From: an uncultured Pelagibacteraceae bacterium | Lineage (GTDB): Bacteria > Pseudomonadota > Alphaproteobacteria > Pelagibacterales > Pelagibacteraceae | Direction: 5' to 3' | Assembly (NCBI GenBank): GCA_902579465.1 | Contig: CACHGV010000007.1 | Coordinates: 1 to 50,400 of the forward strand | DNA: 50,400 bases | In this document: positions 7,300 to 15,895 of the stretch, piece after piece | How the letters are laid out: every line of letters starts with the position of its first letter | How positions within the stretch are numbered: the first letter of the stretch is position 1 | Position numbers and translations under genes: made by a program | The notes under the pieces: generated by a model | Seen by the model: the letters and a program-made list of their open reading frames with translations, nothing else | Database searches by the model: none | Told to the model about the DNA's origin: nothing

Positions 7300-8796
7300 A
7301 TGAAATTATTTTTTATACTTGGAAATCAGTTATTTCCATTAAAAAACCTCGACCGCTTCAAAAAAGACCACCTATTTTTTATGTCAGAAGATTACCAATT
7401 ATGTACATATGAAAGACATCATAAATTAAAAATTCTACTATTTTTATCTTCAATGAGATCTTATGCGGATAAATTGAAGGAAAATAAATTTAAGCTTAAT
7501 TACTCAAAAATTGATTCTACCGATTTTAAAAAGGACTATACGAAGAAATTAGAAAAATTGTTAAAGATAAATAAGATAAAAGAAGTAACTAGTTTTGAAA
7601 TAGAGGATAAATTTTTTGAAACAAAAATAAATAATTTTTTAAAAAAACAAAATATTCGGTGGAATATAATTCGATCACCAATGTTTTTAGATAGTCGTGA
7701 AGATTTTAAAAAATATTTATCAAAAACAAAAAAACCCTTTATGGCAAAGTTTTATAAAGAAAAGCGAGAAAGATTAAATATTTTGTTAAATAAAGATGGT
7801 ACACCAGAGGGAGGAAAATGGAGTTTTGATGAGGATAATAGAAAAAAACTACCAAAAAATATCTTAATACCAAAATTTCCAGAAATTAAAGAAACTAAAC
7901 ATACAAAAAGTTTAAAACCAATTATTGAAAAATTATTTAGTAAACATCCAGGTGATACCAATAAATTTTGGTTTGCAACTGAATATAAAGATATCTCAAA
8001 ATTATTAGATTTTTTTATTAAAGATAAGTTAAACTTATTTGGTGATTACGAAGATGCTGTTGATCAAAAAAATAATATTTTATTTCACAGTGCTCTTAGT
8101 CCGTATTTAAATCTAGGTTTAATAACTCCAGACATTATAATTCAAAAAATAATGACTTATCACCATAGTAAGGGTGTGAGACTAAATTCTTTAGAAGGTT
8201 ATATAAGACAAATAATTGGTTGGAGAGAGTTTATGAGAGGTATATATCAAAATTATAGTAAAGAAATGGAAAGTGGAAATTTCTTTAAACATAATAGAAA
8301 AATGAAAGATACATTCTACGATGGCAGCACTGGTTTGGATCCTTTAGATCATGCAATAAAAAATGCTGACAAATTTGGTTGGTCGCACCACATTGAAAGA
8401 TTAATGATATTATCAAATATTATGAATTTATGCGAAGTTGAACCAAAATCAGTTTATAAATGGTTCATGGAAATGTTTGTGGACTCATCTGATTGGGTTA
8501 TGGTTCCAAATGTTTATGGAATGGGTTTGTTTAGTGATGGTGGAATTTTCGCAACTAAGCCTTACATCTGTGGATCAAGTTATTTTATGAAAATGATGGA
8601 TTTTAAAAGGGGCAATTGGTGTAATGTTATGGATGGTCTTTATTGGCGTTTCATAGATAGAAATAGAAAATTCTTTTTAAAAAATCCAAGGTTGTCTATG
8701 ATGGTAAGAATTTTTGATAAAATGAAAGAAGATAGAAAAAAATTAATATTATCAGAAGCAAACAAATTCATTAAAGATAATACTTATGGGAATTAA
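7300..8796 (+). CDS. Cryptochrome/photolyase family protein (DPRP type)
   Basis: A 498-residue member of the deoxyribodipyrimidine photolyase-related proteins (PF04244), the group holding bacterial (6-4) photolyases and CryB-like proteins. The N-terminal domain begins LFFILGNQLFPL and has ERHHKLKILLFLSSMR. The FAD-binding half holds GYIRQIIGWREFMRGIY, HHIERLMILSNIMN, DSSDWVMVPNVYGMGLFSDGG and ATKPYICGSSYF. Known Fe-S members carry a Cys-rich stretch with a CxxC after this point. Here only single cysteines remain (Cys378, Cys424, Cys441) and MMDFKRGNWC leads straight to LYWRF, so the 4Fe-4S cluster is probably absent. It forms a unit with the overlapping DCC and DUF2256 genes. Light-driven DNA repair is likely but the exact lesion is not determined. 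Confidence 0.92.
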   Translation: MKLFFILGNQLFPLKNLDRFKKDHLFFMSEDYQLCTYERHHKLKILLFLSSMRSYADKLKENKFKLNYSKIDSTDFKKDYTKKLEKLLKINKIKEVTSFEIEDKFFETKINNFLKKQNIRWNIIRSPMFLDSREDFKKYLSKTKKPFMAKFYKEKRERLNILLNKDGTPEGGKWSFDEDNRKKLPKNILIPKFPEIKETKHTKSLKPIIEKLFSKHPGDTNKFWFATEYKDISKLLDFFIKDKLNLFGDYEDAVDQKNNILFHSALSPYLNLGLITPDIIIQKIMTYHHSKGVRLNSLEGYIRQIIGWREFMRGIYQNYSKEMESGNFFKHNRKMKDTFYDGSTGLDPLDHAIKNADKFGWSHHIERLMILSNIMNLCEVEPKSVYKWFMEMFVDSSDWVMVPNVYGMGLFSDGGIFATKPYICGSSYFMKMMDFKRGNWCNVMDGLYWRFIDRNRKFFLKNPRLSMMVRIFDKMKEDRKKLILSEANKFIKDNTYGN

Positions 8797-9157
8797 AGTT
8801 TATTTTAACGATTCTTGCAATATTTGTAGAATGGAAATAAATCATTATAAAAAAAATGCAAATAGTGATTTGGAGTGGATAGATATTACAAATAATGATG
8901 AGGCTATAAAAATAACATCTAAATCACAAAAAGAGTTGCTCAGAAGGTTGCATGTAATAAATGATGGTGAAGTTATTGGAGGTGCTAAAGCATTTATTAT
9001 AATTTGGTCAAAAATACCAAAATATAAAATCCTATCTAAAATTTTTTCAATAAAACCCTTATTTATTATTTTTCATTATATATACGAAATTGCAGCATTT
9101 TTCTTATTTTTAAAAAACAAAAAACAATTAAATGAAAAAACAAAACCTACCAACTAA
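8786..9157 (+). CDS. DCC-family (DUF393) thiol-disulfide oxidoreductase-like protein
   Basis: A 123-residue protein that opens with [14 protein letters not shown], the DxxCxxC thioredoxin-like motif that names the family (PF04134). [10 protein letters not shown] in the middle and a hydrophobic C-terminal third (about residues 85-112) are also typical. The function of the family is not settled. A redox role is inferred from the Cys pair, and members are often found beside photolyase genes. It overlaps the photolyase-like gene by 11 bp and the DUF2256 gene by 26 bp, so the three are translationally linked. Confidence 0.88.
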   Translation: MGIKVYFNDSCNICRMEINHYKKNANSDLEWIDITNNDEAIKITSKSQKELLRRLHVINDGEVIGGAKAFIIIWSKIPKYKILSKIFSIKPLFIIFHYIYEIAAFFLFLKNKKQLNEKTKPTN

Positions 9158-9260
9158 GGTATGCAAAGTTTGTAATAAGCCTTTTTCTTGGAGAAAAAAA
9201 TGGAAACTTAATTGGGAAAAAGTTAAGTATTGCTCTAAGAGATGCGCCTCAAGTAATTAA
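9132..9260 (+). CDS. DUF2256 family zinc-ribbon-like small protein
   Basis: A 42-residue [21 protein letters not shown], then [16 protein letters not shown] and SKRCASSN. The order CxxC (Cys11, Cys14), the WRKKW motif and a closing CxxxC (Cys34, Cys38) matches the DUF2256 family (PF10013). The four cysteines suggest a zinc-binding fold. Biochemical function is unknown; genomic association with photolyase/cryptochrome genes is recurrent and holds here. It overlaps the DCC gene in a different frame, and its TAA is directly followed by the stop codon of the convergent gene. Confidence 0.88.
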   Translation: MKKQNLPTKVCKVCNKPFSWRKKWKLNWEKVKYCSKRCASSN

Positions 9261-9554
9261 TTATTGTGTATTGCTTTTTCTAGGATCTTTAAGTGTTTTT
9301 AAAATTTTTGATAGTCCCGTAATTTTTAAACTATAATAAATCACATAAATTAAAGTTAGTCCTAAAGCCATGGTAGATAGAAACACAAAAATGGCTGTCA
9401 AAATTTTTTCTTGAAACCAGTTCTCTACTCCAGAGTTAGAATAATAAAGAATATTCCAAAACGCGACGAAAATTAACTCATATATGATTATAATTTTGAA
9501 CATATGGTTGATATAGTTCTCAATATAATTAATACTATTCAATTCTTGTCGCAT
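9261..9554 (-). CDS. Hypothetical two-helix membrane protein
   Basis: A 97-residue protein with a charged N-terminus (MRQELNSINYIENYINH), one hydrophobic segment at about residues 18-38, a second at about 51-75, and a basic tail ending KTLKDPRKSNTQ. I recognise no family. It is convergent with the photolyase/DCC/DUF2256 set, sharing no spacer with it, and divergent from the SDR gene across 37 bp. The ATG and the hydrophobic pattern make it a credible gene. Confidence 0.65.
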   Translation of the reverse strand: MRQELNSINYIENYINHMFKIIIIYELIFVAFWNILYYSNSGVENWFQEKILTAIFVFLSTMALGLTLIYVIYYSLKITGLSKILKTLKDPRKSNTQ

Positions 9555-9591
9555 GTCGATAAAAATTTATGAGATAAAACAAAGAAAATAG

Positions 9592-10347
9592 ATGAAAAAA
9601 GTAATTTGGATAACTGGCGGTAGCAGTGGAATAGGAAAAGCAGTTGCATTAAAGTTTGCAAATAAAGGATGGCAGGTAATTATATCATCAAGACGTGAGG
9701 AAGTCTTAAAAGATATTTCAGATAAAAATGAAAATATTGATTATTTGAAATTAGATATTGTTGATTATGAAGCATGTAATTCAGTTTTTAAAACAATCGT
9801 GGAGAAATACAATAAGGTTGATATATGTTTTTTTTCTACTGCAATTTATGAGCCTGAAAAAGAGAAGGATTTTGATCTTCAGAATATAATTGATGTTACA
9901 AATGTGAATTATATTGGAACCATAAATTGTATTAAAGCTGTTGAAAAATATTACAAAGAAAAAAGGCAAGGAGTTATATCTATTGTATCTTCTACTGCAG
10001 GATACAGAGGATTACCAAATTCAACTGCCTATGGGCCTGCAAAAGCAGCTCTAATTAATTTAGCAGAAAGTTTATATCTTGATTTTCAAAGATATGATGT
10101 TCGCGTATGTCTAGTCAGTCCTGGATTTATCAAAACAAGACTTACGGATAAAAACACATTTAAAATGCCATTTTTAAAAACAACACAATATGCGGCTGAA
10201 CAGATTTATGAAGGTTTAATAAATAAAAATTCATTTGAAATAGCTTTTCCTAGAAGTTTATTTTTAATATTAAAATTTTTCAAGATTTTGCCAAATGGGA
10301 TCTACTTATATTTGATAAGAAAAATGACGAAGCTTCAAAAAAAATAA
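9592..10347 (+). CDS. SDR family oxidoreductase
   Basis: A 251-residue classical short-chain dehydrogenase: cofactor loop ITGGSSGIGKAV at residues 6-17, SRREE after the second strand (basic residue suggesting NADP(H)), the NVNYIGT element, catalytic Ser in IVSSTAGYRG and Tyr-Lys in STAYGPAKAAL. The C-terminal 50 residues are hydrophobic and basic, as in lipid-acting SDRs. Placed beside DUF3833, CFA-like, DUF1365 and flavin oxidoreductase genes, it probably belongs to the same lipid-related module. The reaction is unknown. Confidence 0.92.
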   Translation: MKKVIWITGGSSGIGKAVALKFANKGWQVIISSRREEVLKDISDKNENIDYLKLDIVDYEACNSVFKTIVEKYNKVDICFFSTAIYEPEKEKDFDLQNIIDVTNVNYIGTINCIKAVEKYYKEKRQGVISIVSSTAGYRGLPNSTAYGPAKAALINLAESLYLDFQRYDVRVCLVSPGFIKTRLTDKNTFKMPFLKTTQYAAEQIYEGLINKNSFEIAFPRSLFLILKFFKILPNGIYLYLIRKMTKLQKK

Positions 10348-10349
10348 AT

Positions 10350-10886
10350 TTAATCTTTTACAAACATCACAGTTAATTCTGCAACTTTAATACCAAACTT
10401 TGTCATTTTTGCTCTATTAATTGCTACTCTTTCATCTTGCATAAAGATCCAATCATCAAAAGTTATTTTCATTTCTCTTCCTTTGACAGGAACTAACAGT
10501 ACATATTCAAATTTAAATGCAGGACCATAAGAAAAACCTTTTGCAGTACCAACTACATCTCCAGCAGTGCCTTCATAGTTATGTTCATCGATTTTATTGA
10601 TTGTCCATTGCCTATTTTGAATTTCTCCATCGTTCCAAACAAATTTTTCGTCAAGTATTAATTGTTTTCCATCCCACTTTCCATCTAGGTCTGCAGAAAA
10701 TTGTCTTGTTACTTTACCTGATCTATTTTGTAAAATTCCCCATGCTTTTATATTTCCAGATAAATAATCCTCTATTATTAATCTAGGTTTTTGGTTTTTG
10801 AAATCTTCTGGTTTCATTGCTTGGTTTGATGAACAACTTGTAATCAATACTGAGATTATTATCAATAATAAATATTTAATTTTCAT
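10350..10886 (-). CDS. DUF3833 family lipoprotein
   Basis: 178 residues beginning MKIKYLLLIIISVLITSCSS, a lipoprotein signal with lipobox LITSC (Cys18 expected to be lipidated). The body carries LIIEDYLSGNIKAWGILQNR, FSADLDGKWDG and WTINKIDEHNYEGTAGDVVG, the pattern of DUF3833 (PF12915). The family recurs next to CFA-like, DUF1365 and flavin oxidoreductase genes, as here. It has no proven function; a periplasmic lipocalin-like role in lipid handling is only an inference. Last gene of a co-directional run that starts at pxpB. Confidence 0.9.
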   Translation of the reverse strand: MKIKYLLLIIISVLITSCSSNQAMKPEDFKNQKPRLIIEDYLSGNIKAWGILQNRSGKVTRQFSADLDGKWDGKQLILDEKFVWNDGEIQNRQWTINKIDEHNYEGTAGDVVGTAKGFSYGPAFKFEYVLLVPVKGREMKITFDDWIFMQDERVAINRAKMTKFGIKVAELTVMFVKD

Positions 10887-10894
10887 AGTATTAT

Positions 10895-12067
10895 TTATTT
10901 TTGAAGAGCAAATTGAATTAAGTCTATATTTTTTGATTTAAAACCGGCTTCACAATAAGATAAATAAAAATTCCACATTCTTTTAAAAGTATTGTCAAAA
11001 CCTTGGGATGAAATTTGTTCCCATTTTTCTAGGAACTCTTCTCTCCAAATATTAAGTGTATTTGAGTAATGATCACCATAAGAATTGCAATTTTCAAACT
11101 TAAGTCCAGATTGGTTTGCTAGATTTACTAACTCATTTTTACTAGGTAAAAAACCACCAGGAAAAATGTATTTTTGGATAAAATCAGTTTTACTTTTGTA
11201 TCTATCATAGATGGAGTCATCTATAGTAATTGATTGTATAGCTGCTGTTCCTCCATCAACTAAGTTTTCTTTAATAATATTAAAATAATTTTTTAAATAA
11301 CTCTGCCCTACCGCTTCTATCATTTCTATAGAAGCTATTGAATTATAATTATTTTTAACATCTCTAAAATCTAACATTTGTATATTTATTTTTTCATTCA
11401 AACCTTCTTTGTGAATTCTTTCTTTTGAATATTCGTATTGTTTTTTGGAGATTGTTATACAATCTAACTTTACGTCATAATTTTTTCCAATATATTCTGC
11501 AAATCCTCCCCACCCACAACCAATCTCAAGCATCTTATCACCTGATTTAGGCTTAACAAGATTCGAGAGTTTTTTATATTTATTTAACTGAGCTTTTTCC
11601 AAATCATTACTATCGTCAAAAATTGCGCTTGAATAAGTTAGGGTTTTATCAAGCCATAATGAGAAAAATTCATTCCCTAAATCATAATGTTTTCTAATGT
11701 TTTCTTTACTCCTAAATTTATTATTTTTAATAAACAAACCTTTGATTTTATTAAATATTGAAAGATCGAAAGAGCCAGAAAATTTATGAACTATTTTTAT
11801 ATTTTTTGCCGCTAACTCTATAAGATTAGTTAAATTATTTGTCTCAAAATAATTATCCATATATGCTTCTGCCAGACCTACACTTCCATTTTTGATTATT
11901 TTAAAAGTTAACCCTGGTTTATTTATTTTTAGATCAGCTTTTAATCTTTCATTACTATTTCCGAAAGCATATTCTTTTCCATCATGGTTTATTATTTTTA
12001 AATTTCCATGTTTAATAAATTTGAGTGAGTTGAAGACAATTTTGTCTGATAATTTATTCAAATTCAC
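10895..12067 (-). CDS. cfa: Cyclopropane-fatty-acyl-phospholipid synthase-like SAM methyltransferase
   Basis: 390 residues, the usual length for CFA synthases. These transfer a methylene or methyl group from SAM to the double bond of membrane phospholipid acyl chains. Seen: VGLAEAYMDNYFET in the N-terminal lipid-binding part, HYDLGNEFFSLWLD, the SAM site LEIGCGWGGFAEYIG, SIEMIEAVGQSYL and IFPGGFLPS. Its 5' end overlaps DUF1365 by 14 bp. In this gene context the enzyme might make a cyclopropane, a methylated or a furan-precursor acyl chain; the sequence alone does not decide. Confidence 0.94.
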   Translation of the reverse strand: MNLNKLSDKIVFNSLKFIKHGNLKIINHDGKEYAFGNSNERLKADLKINKPGLTFKIIKNGSVGLAEAYMDNYFETNNLTNLIELAAKNIKIVHKFSGSFDLSIFNKIKGLFIKNNKFRSKENIRKHYDLGNEFFSLWLDKTLTYSSAIFDDSNDLEKAQLNKYKKLSNLVKPKSGDKMLEIGCGWGGFAEYIGKNYDVKLDCITISKKQYEYSKERIHKEGLNEKINIQMLDFRDVKNNYNSIASIEMIEAVGQSYLKNYFNIIKENLVDGGTAAIQSITIDDSIYDRYKSKTDFIQKYIFPGGFLPSKNELVNLANQSGLKFENCNSYGDHYSNTLNIWREEFLEKWEQISSQGFDNTFKRMWNFYLSYCEAGFKSKNIDLIQFALQK

Positions 12068-12830
12068 TTTTTTCTACCGAACTATTATTTTTTATATTTA
12101 TTTTTTTTTTAATAAACTTTATTCCTTTTAACCATAGTTTAAATGCCTCATAGTGGATTGCGACAATAACCTTAAATGTCATCAAGGGGTGAAAAATATA
12201 GGAAACGAATAGATTTTTATTACTAAATTCTTTTGCAGTACCGTCCTGGGATGCGAATAAAAGTTTACCATCATTATCAGATTGGTCAATTATAACTGAT
12301 ATTTTATCTGAGGGCTTATTTACTCTAAATTTATAGTTACACTCCATATCTATGAAGGGCGATACATGAAATTTTTTTACACAACTATTTCTTAAAGTTT
12401 CATTATCCTCAGCTTTGAAAATGTATGTGTGTTGTTCACCAAAAGTATTTTTAACCTCATAAAATATAGAGATTATTTTATCGTACTTATTATATATAAA
12501 AAAAATACTTAGAGGATTAAATACGTAACCTAGAATTCTTGGATAACAGAATAATTTGATTTTAATCTCTTTATTATCGACACCAATATTTTCTAGTTTT
12601 TTTTTTACCCAGTTTTTTAAAGATGTGCCGTCTCTATCCCCATGGTCTTTGTCAAAAAAACTAATGATATTGAATTTATTGTATGAAAATAACTTAATTT
12701 TATTATCAATTTCATTTAGATCATCTAAGTCTATCAACAATGAAAAAACTCTATATTTAAAATAATGATTTTTAGGTTTAAATCGTCTGTGTATTACTTT
12801 TCCTACGTATATCTTAGAGCTTTTAAGCAT
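12054..12830 (-). CDS. DUF1365 family protein
   Basis: 258 residues starting KIYVGKVIHRRFKPKNHYFKYRVF in essence, the classic DUF1365 opening (PF07103), followed by GDRDGTSLKNWV, LFCYPRILGYVFNPLSIFF and VKNTFGEQHTYIF. The family is nearly always found between a flavin amine-oxidase-like gene and a CFA-like gene, and that is the case here with 8 and 14 bp overlaps. No proven activity; a partner role in fatty-acid modification is inferred from context. Confidence 0.92.
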   Translation of the reverse strand: MLKSSKIYVGKVIHRRFKPKNHYFKYRVFSLLIDLDDLNEIDNKIKLFSYNKFNIISFFDKDHGDRDGTSLKNWVKKKLENIGVDNKEIKIKLFCYPRILGYVFNPLSIFFIYNKYDKIISIFYEVKNTFGEQHTYIFKAEDNETLRNSCVKKFHVSPFIDMECNYKFRVNKPSDKISVIIDQSDNDGKLLFASQDGTAKEFSNKNLFVSYIFHPLMTFKVIVAIHYEAFKLWLKGIKFIKKKINIKNNSSVEKSEFE

Positions 12831-14061
12831 TTATATACTTAATCATATCTATTGATGATTTTATACCATCTTCATGGAATCCATATCCAAAATAACTACC
12901 ACAAAATAAAATATTATTTTTATTTTGAATTAGATGAAGATCTTTCTGGCTATTGATTGCATTTTGATCAAAGTAAGGGTGTGTAAATATAACTTTTCGG
13001 ATTATTTTTTCTTCGGGGATCTCTAAATAAGGATTTAATGTTAAAAAAATATTTTTACTTATATTCAAATTTTGTAATAGGTTTAACCAATAAGTAATTG
13101 AATTTTTTTCACTGTTCTCAGACTTGATCGAGGAATTCCATGAACACCAAGCACTTTTATTTTTTGGCATATAACTCATATCCTCGTGGACTATGGCCTC
13201 ATTTGTTTTATATTTAAAATTACTTAAGATCTTATTTTCTATTTCTTCAGGATTTTCAATTAAAGAAAGAGCTTGATTAGCATGAGTAGCCAATACGACT
13301 TTATCGTAAGTAAAATACTCATTTTTATCTCCATAATAAACCTGAACTCCTGATCCAATTCTTTTAATTTTATTGATATTGTAATTTTTATAATATTCAC
13401 CGCTGATTTTGCTTAGAATTTTATCTACATATGTTCTACTTCTTTTGGAAACTGTGAACCATTGCGGTCGATCTTTTAATTTGAATAACCCATGATTTTG
13501 AAAAAATTTAAAAAAAAATTTCAATGGCATTTGTTTTGCCTCGTAAGGGGGCATTGACCATATAGCTGATACCATAGGAATAATATGGAATTTGATAAAA
13601 TACTCTGACAATTTTAAATTGTCTAAATAGCTGCCTAAAGTAATATTTTCGTTAATTGAATCTTGGTTTTCACTTTGTTTATAAAAACTAATTATAGTAA
13701 AAAACATCTTCAAAAATTTTATATTTAACAAGTTTAATTTATTGCTAAAAATTCCAGAAAGACCTTTTCCACAATATTCTATATTTGAGTCTCTAACAGA
13801 TACTGAGAATGACATATTGCTTTCTTCTATAGCAATATCATTTTCTTGAAAAAAATTTATTAAATTTGGATAGGTTTTTTTATTAAATACAATAAAGCCT
13901 ATATCAACAGGGACTATATTATCTCCAACATTAATATCAATAGTATGAGAATGACCTCCAAAATGGTCTTCTTTCTCAAATAGATCTACTTTATATTTTT
14001 TAGATAAACTATACGCTGCACTTAGACCTGATATACCAGAGCCTATAATAGCTAATTTCAT
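12823..14061 (-). CDS. FAD-dependent NAD(P)-binding amine-oxidase-like oxidoreductase
   Basis: 412 residues. The N-terminal dinucleotide fold reads AIIGSGISGLSAAYSL, followed by DLFEKEDHFGGHSHTIDI, a combination typical of the flavoproteins paired with DUF1365. FCGSYFGYGFHEDGI near the C-terminus closes the FAD site. Family relatives resemble phytoene desaturases and amine oxidases. Here it probably oxidises or desaturates a modified acyl chain together with the CFA-like enzyme; this is inferred from neighbours. Its ATG overlaps the TAA of the DMT permease (TAATG). Confidence 0.92.
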   Translation of the reverse strand: MKLAIIGSGISGLSAAYSLSKKYKVDLFEKEDHFGGHSHTIDINVGDNIVPVDIGFIVFNKKTYPNLINFFQENDIAIEESNMSFSVSVRDSNIEYCGKGLSGIFSNKLNLLNIKFLKMFFTIISFYKQSENQDSINENITLGSYLDNLKLSEYFIKFHIIPMVSAIWSMPPYEAKQMPLKFFFKFFQNHGLFKLKDRPQWFTVSKRSRTYVDKILSKISGEYYKNYNINKIKRIGSGVQVYYGDKNEYFTYDKVVLATHANQALSLIENPEEIENKILSNFKYKTNEAIVHEDMSYMPKNKSAWCSWNSSIKSENSEKNSITYWLNLLQNLNISKNIFLTLNPYLEIPEEKIIRKVIFTHPYFDQNAINSQKDLHLIQNKNNILFCGSYFGYGFHEDGIKSSIDMIKYINA

Positions 14062-14939
14062 TATTGAGGATTATATTTATTTTCTTTTGTAAAGGATGAG
14101 ACAAATTGTAGAAAAACTGCAAAAATTATAATACTTCCTCCTATTAATACGTAGAATGAAGGGTTTTCATTTACAAATAGCCAAGCCCAAAGAGGACCAA
14201 GTATTGCCTCTGTAAGCATTATTATGCCGACCATAGCTGATAGAGTTTTTCTCGCACCAATTGTTATTAAGATAAAGCCAAGTCCTATCTGAAATGTCCC
14301 AGACAAAAATGCCAAAAACATGTCATTTAAAGATATAGAAATTTTTGTTGAAGCTAAAAAACCTATTATCATTGCAACTATTCCTGCAACTAATTGTAAG
14401 GGTACCATATCTACATGAGGATATCTTCTCACAATTAAAATTAGAGTTGCGAAGGTAATTGGCATTACAAAGGCAACAATATTTCCAGAAATTTGTCCAC
14501 TTGATAGAGTATTTCCTAGCATTAAAATTAATCCAGAAATTGCTAAAATAATAGAAGCTAAAGTAATTTTTGAAATTTTTTCTTTCAAAAAAAAATATCC
14601 AAATATCGCTAGGAAAATTGTTTGTGTTTGTATTATGAAATTTGTATTTGCAACGGTAGTATTGTACATAGCAAAAACATAACTGCTAAATCCAATACCC
14701 AATATAATTCCACCAATTAAGCCAGGAATTCCCGATACATAAATTTTTTTAAATACCTCTCTTTTGTAAGTTACAATTAAAAAAATAGTTACAACAATTA
14801 TAAAAAAAACCTGTCTCCAAAATAAGATTTGCCATAAAGTTGATCCTTCAAATGATTTTACAATCAACCCACCAAAACTTAGACAAAATGCGCCAAAAAA
14901 GATTAATAATGGACCTGGTATCTTTGATATAAAATTCAT
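14061..14939 (-). CDS. EamA/DMT-superfamily permease
   Basis: A 292-residue inner-membrane protein with about ten hydrophobic helices in two EamA repeats (GAFCLSFGGLIVKSFEG in the first, MLTEAILGPLWAWLFVNENP in the second). The gene overlaps pxpC by 4 bp (ATGA) upstream and the flavoprotein gene by 1 bp downstream. The tie to pxpBC suggests transport of 5-oxoproline or a related amino acid, but position in the same transcript is the only evidence. Confidence 0.9.
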   Translation of the reverse strand: MNFISKIPGPLLIFFGAFCLSFGGLIVKSFEGSTLWQILFWRQVFFIIVVTIFLIVTYKREVFKKIYVSGIPGLIGGIILGIGFSSYVFAMYNTTVANTNFIIQTQTIFLAIFGYFFLKEKISKITLASIILAISGLILMLGNTLSSGQISGNIVAFVMPITFATLILIVRRYPHVDMVPLQLVAGIVAMIIGFLASTKISISLNDMFLAFLSGTFQIGLGFILITIGARKTLSAMVGIIMLTEAILGPLWAWLFVNENPSFYVLIGGSIIIFAVFLQFVSSFTKENKYNPQ

Positions 14940-15895
14940 TTAAAATTGGAAATCAAATTTTGAGTTTCCATCTCATACAACTTAAATATAGTTTCTGCAT
15001 CTTTTAAATTAATTTCTTTAAATTTAATTTTTGATCCTGGAGGTATTTGTACTAGTTTGTCATAATCAGCACTTATTACAACTCCAATCTTAGGGTAACC
15101 CCCTATAGTTCCATGATCAGATAGCATAATTATTGGATCCCCATCTGCAGTGATTTGTATAACACCCTTCACTAATCCTTCTGACTTTATATTTGTATTT
15201 TTAATATTACTAATCTTAGGTCCTTTAAGTCTTATTCCCATACGGTCACTTAATTTGGTTACATTAAATTCATCACTTAAAAATGAATCTATTGCATCCT
15301 TTGAAAAATAATCAAAATGGGGTCCTTTTATTATTCTAATATTTTCAATTTTAGAATTTAGGTATTCTATTTTATTTTTTGGCAGGATTTTTTTTATATT
15401 TTTTAAATGAATTATTTGTCCTTTCTCAAGTTTTTTCCCACTATTCGCGCCAATTTTCGCCTTAGTATTTGTAGAACAACTATTTAAATAATAATCTACC
15501 TCAAATGTGCCTCCAATAGATAAATAACCATATACTGATCGATTGGTAGAAAGTATATCTAAGCAATCATTGTTCTCTAAAATAATATTTTCGTAACAAC
15601 TAAATTCTAAATTTTTGTTTTTTCTTATAATTTTAAAATTAACATCCCCAGTAACATTGATGGAGATATTTTCTCCTATATATTTCAATTTTGGACCTTG
15701 ATATGCAAATTCTAGGACCGGATTATTTATTTCATTGTTTGAAATGGTATTTGCTAATATAAAATTCCTATTATCCATTGCTCCACTAAAAGGTATGCCT
15801 ATATGATAAAAATTATTTCTACCATTGTCTTGAAATGTAGAATTGATACCTGGTCGTAATACCTCAAAATAGTTTTTATTCATATTTTTTTTCAT
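14936..15895 (-). CDS. pxpC: 5-oxoprolinase subunit C (biotin-dependent carboxyltransferase-like, KipA family)
   Basis: 319 residues of the AHS2 domain family (PF02626). PxpABC hydrolyses 5-oxo-L-proline to glutamate with ATP, removing a spontaneous damage product of glutamine and glutamate. Seen: EVLRPGINSTFQDNGR at the start, GIPFSGAMDNRNFILAN, SYGYLSIGG-type element as VYGYLSIGG, SDRMGIRLKGP and GVIQITADGDPIIMLSDHG with TIGGYPKIG. Overlaps pxpB by 20 bp, the usual subunit pairing. Confidence 0.94.
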   Translation of the reverse strand: MKKNMNKNYFEVLRPGINSTFQDNGRNNFYHIGIPFSGAMDNRNFILANTISNNEINNPVLEFAYQGPKLKYIGENISINVTGDVNFKIIRKNKNLEFSCYENIILENNDCLDILSTNRSVYGYLSIGGTFEVDYYLNSCSTNTKAKIGANSGKKLEKGQIIHLKNIKKILPKNKIEYLNSKIENIRIIKGPHFDYFSKDAIDSFLSDEFNVTKLSDRMGIRLKGPKISNIKNTNIKSEGLVKGVIQITADGDPIIMLSDHGTIGGYPKIGVVISADYDKLVQIPPGSKIKFKEINLKDAETIFKLYEMETQNLISNFK

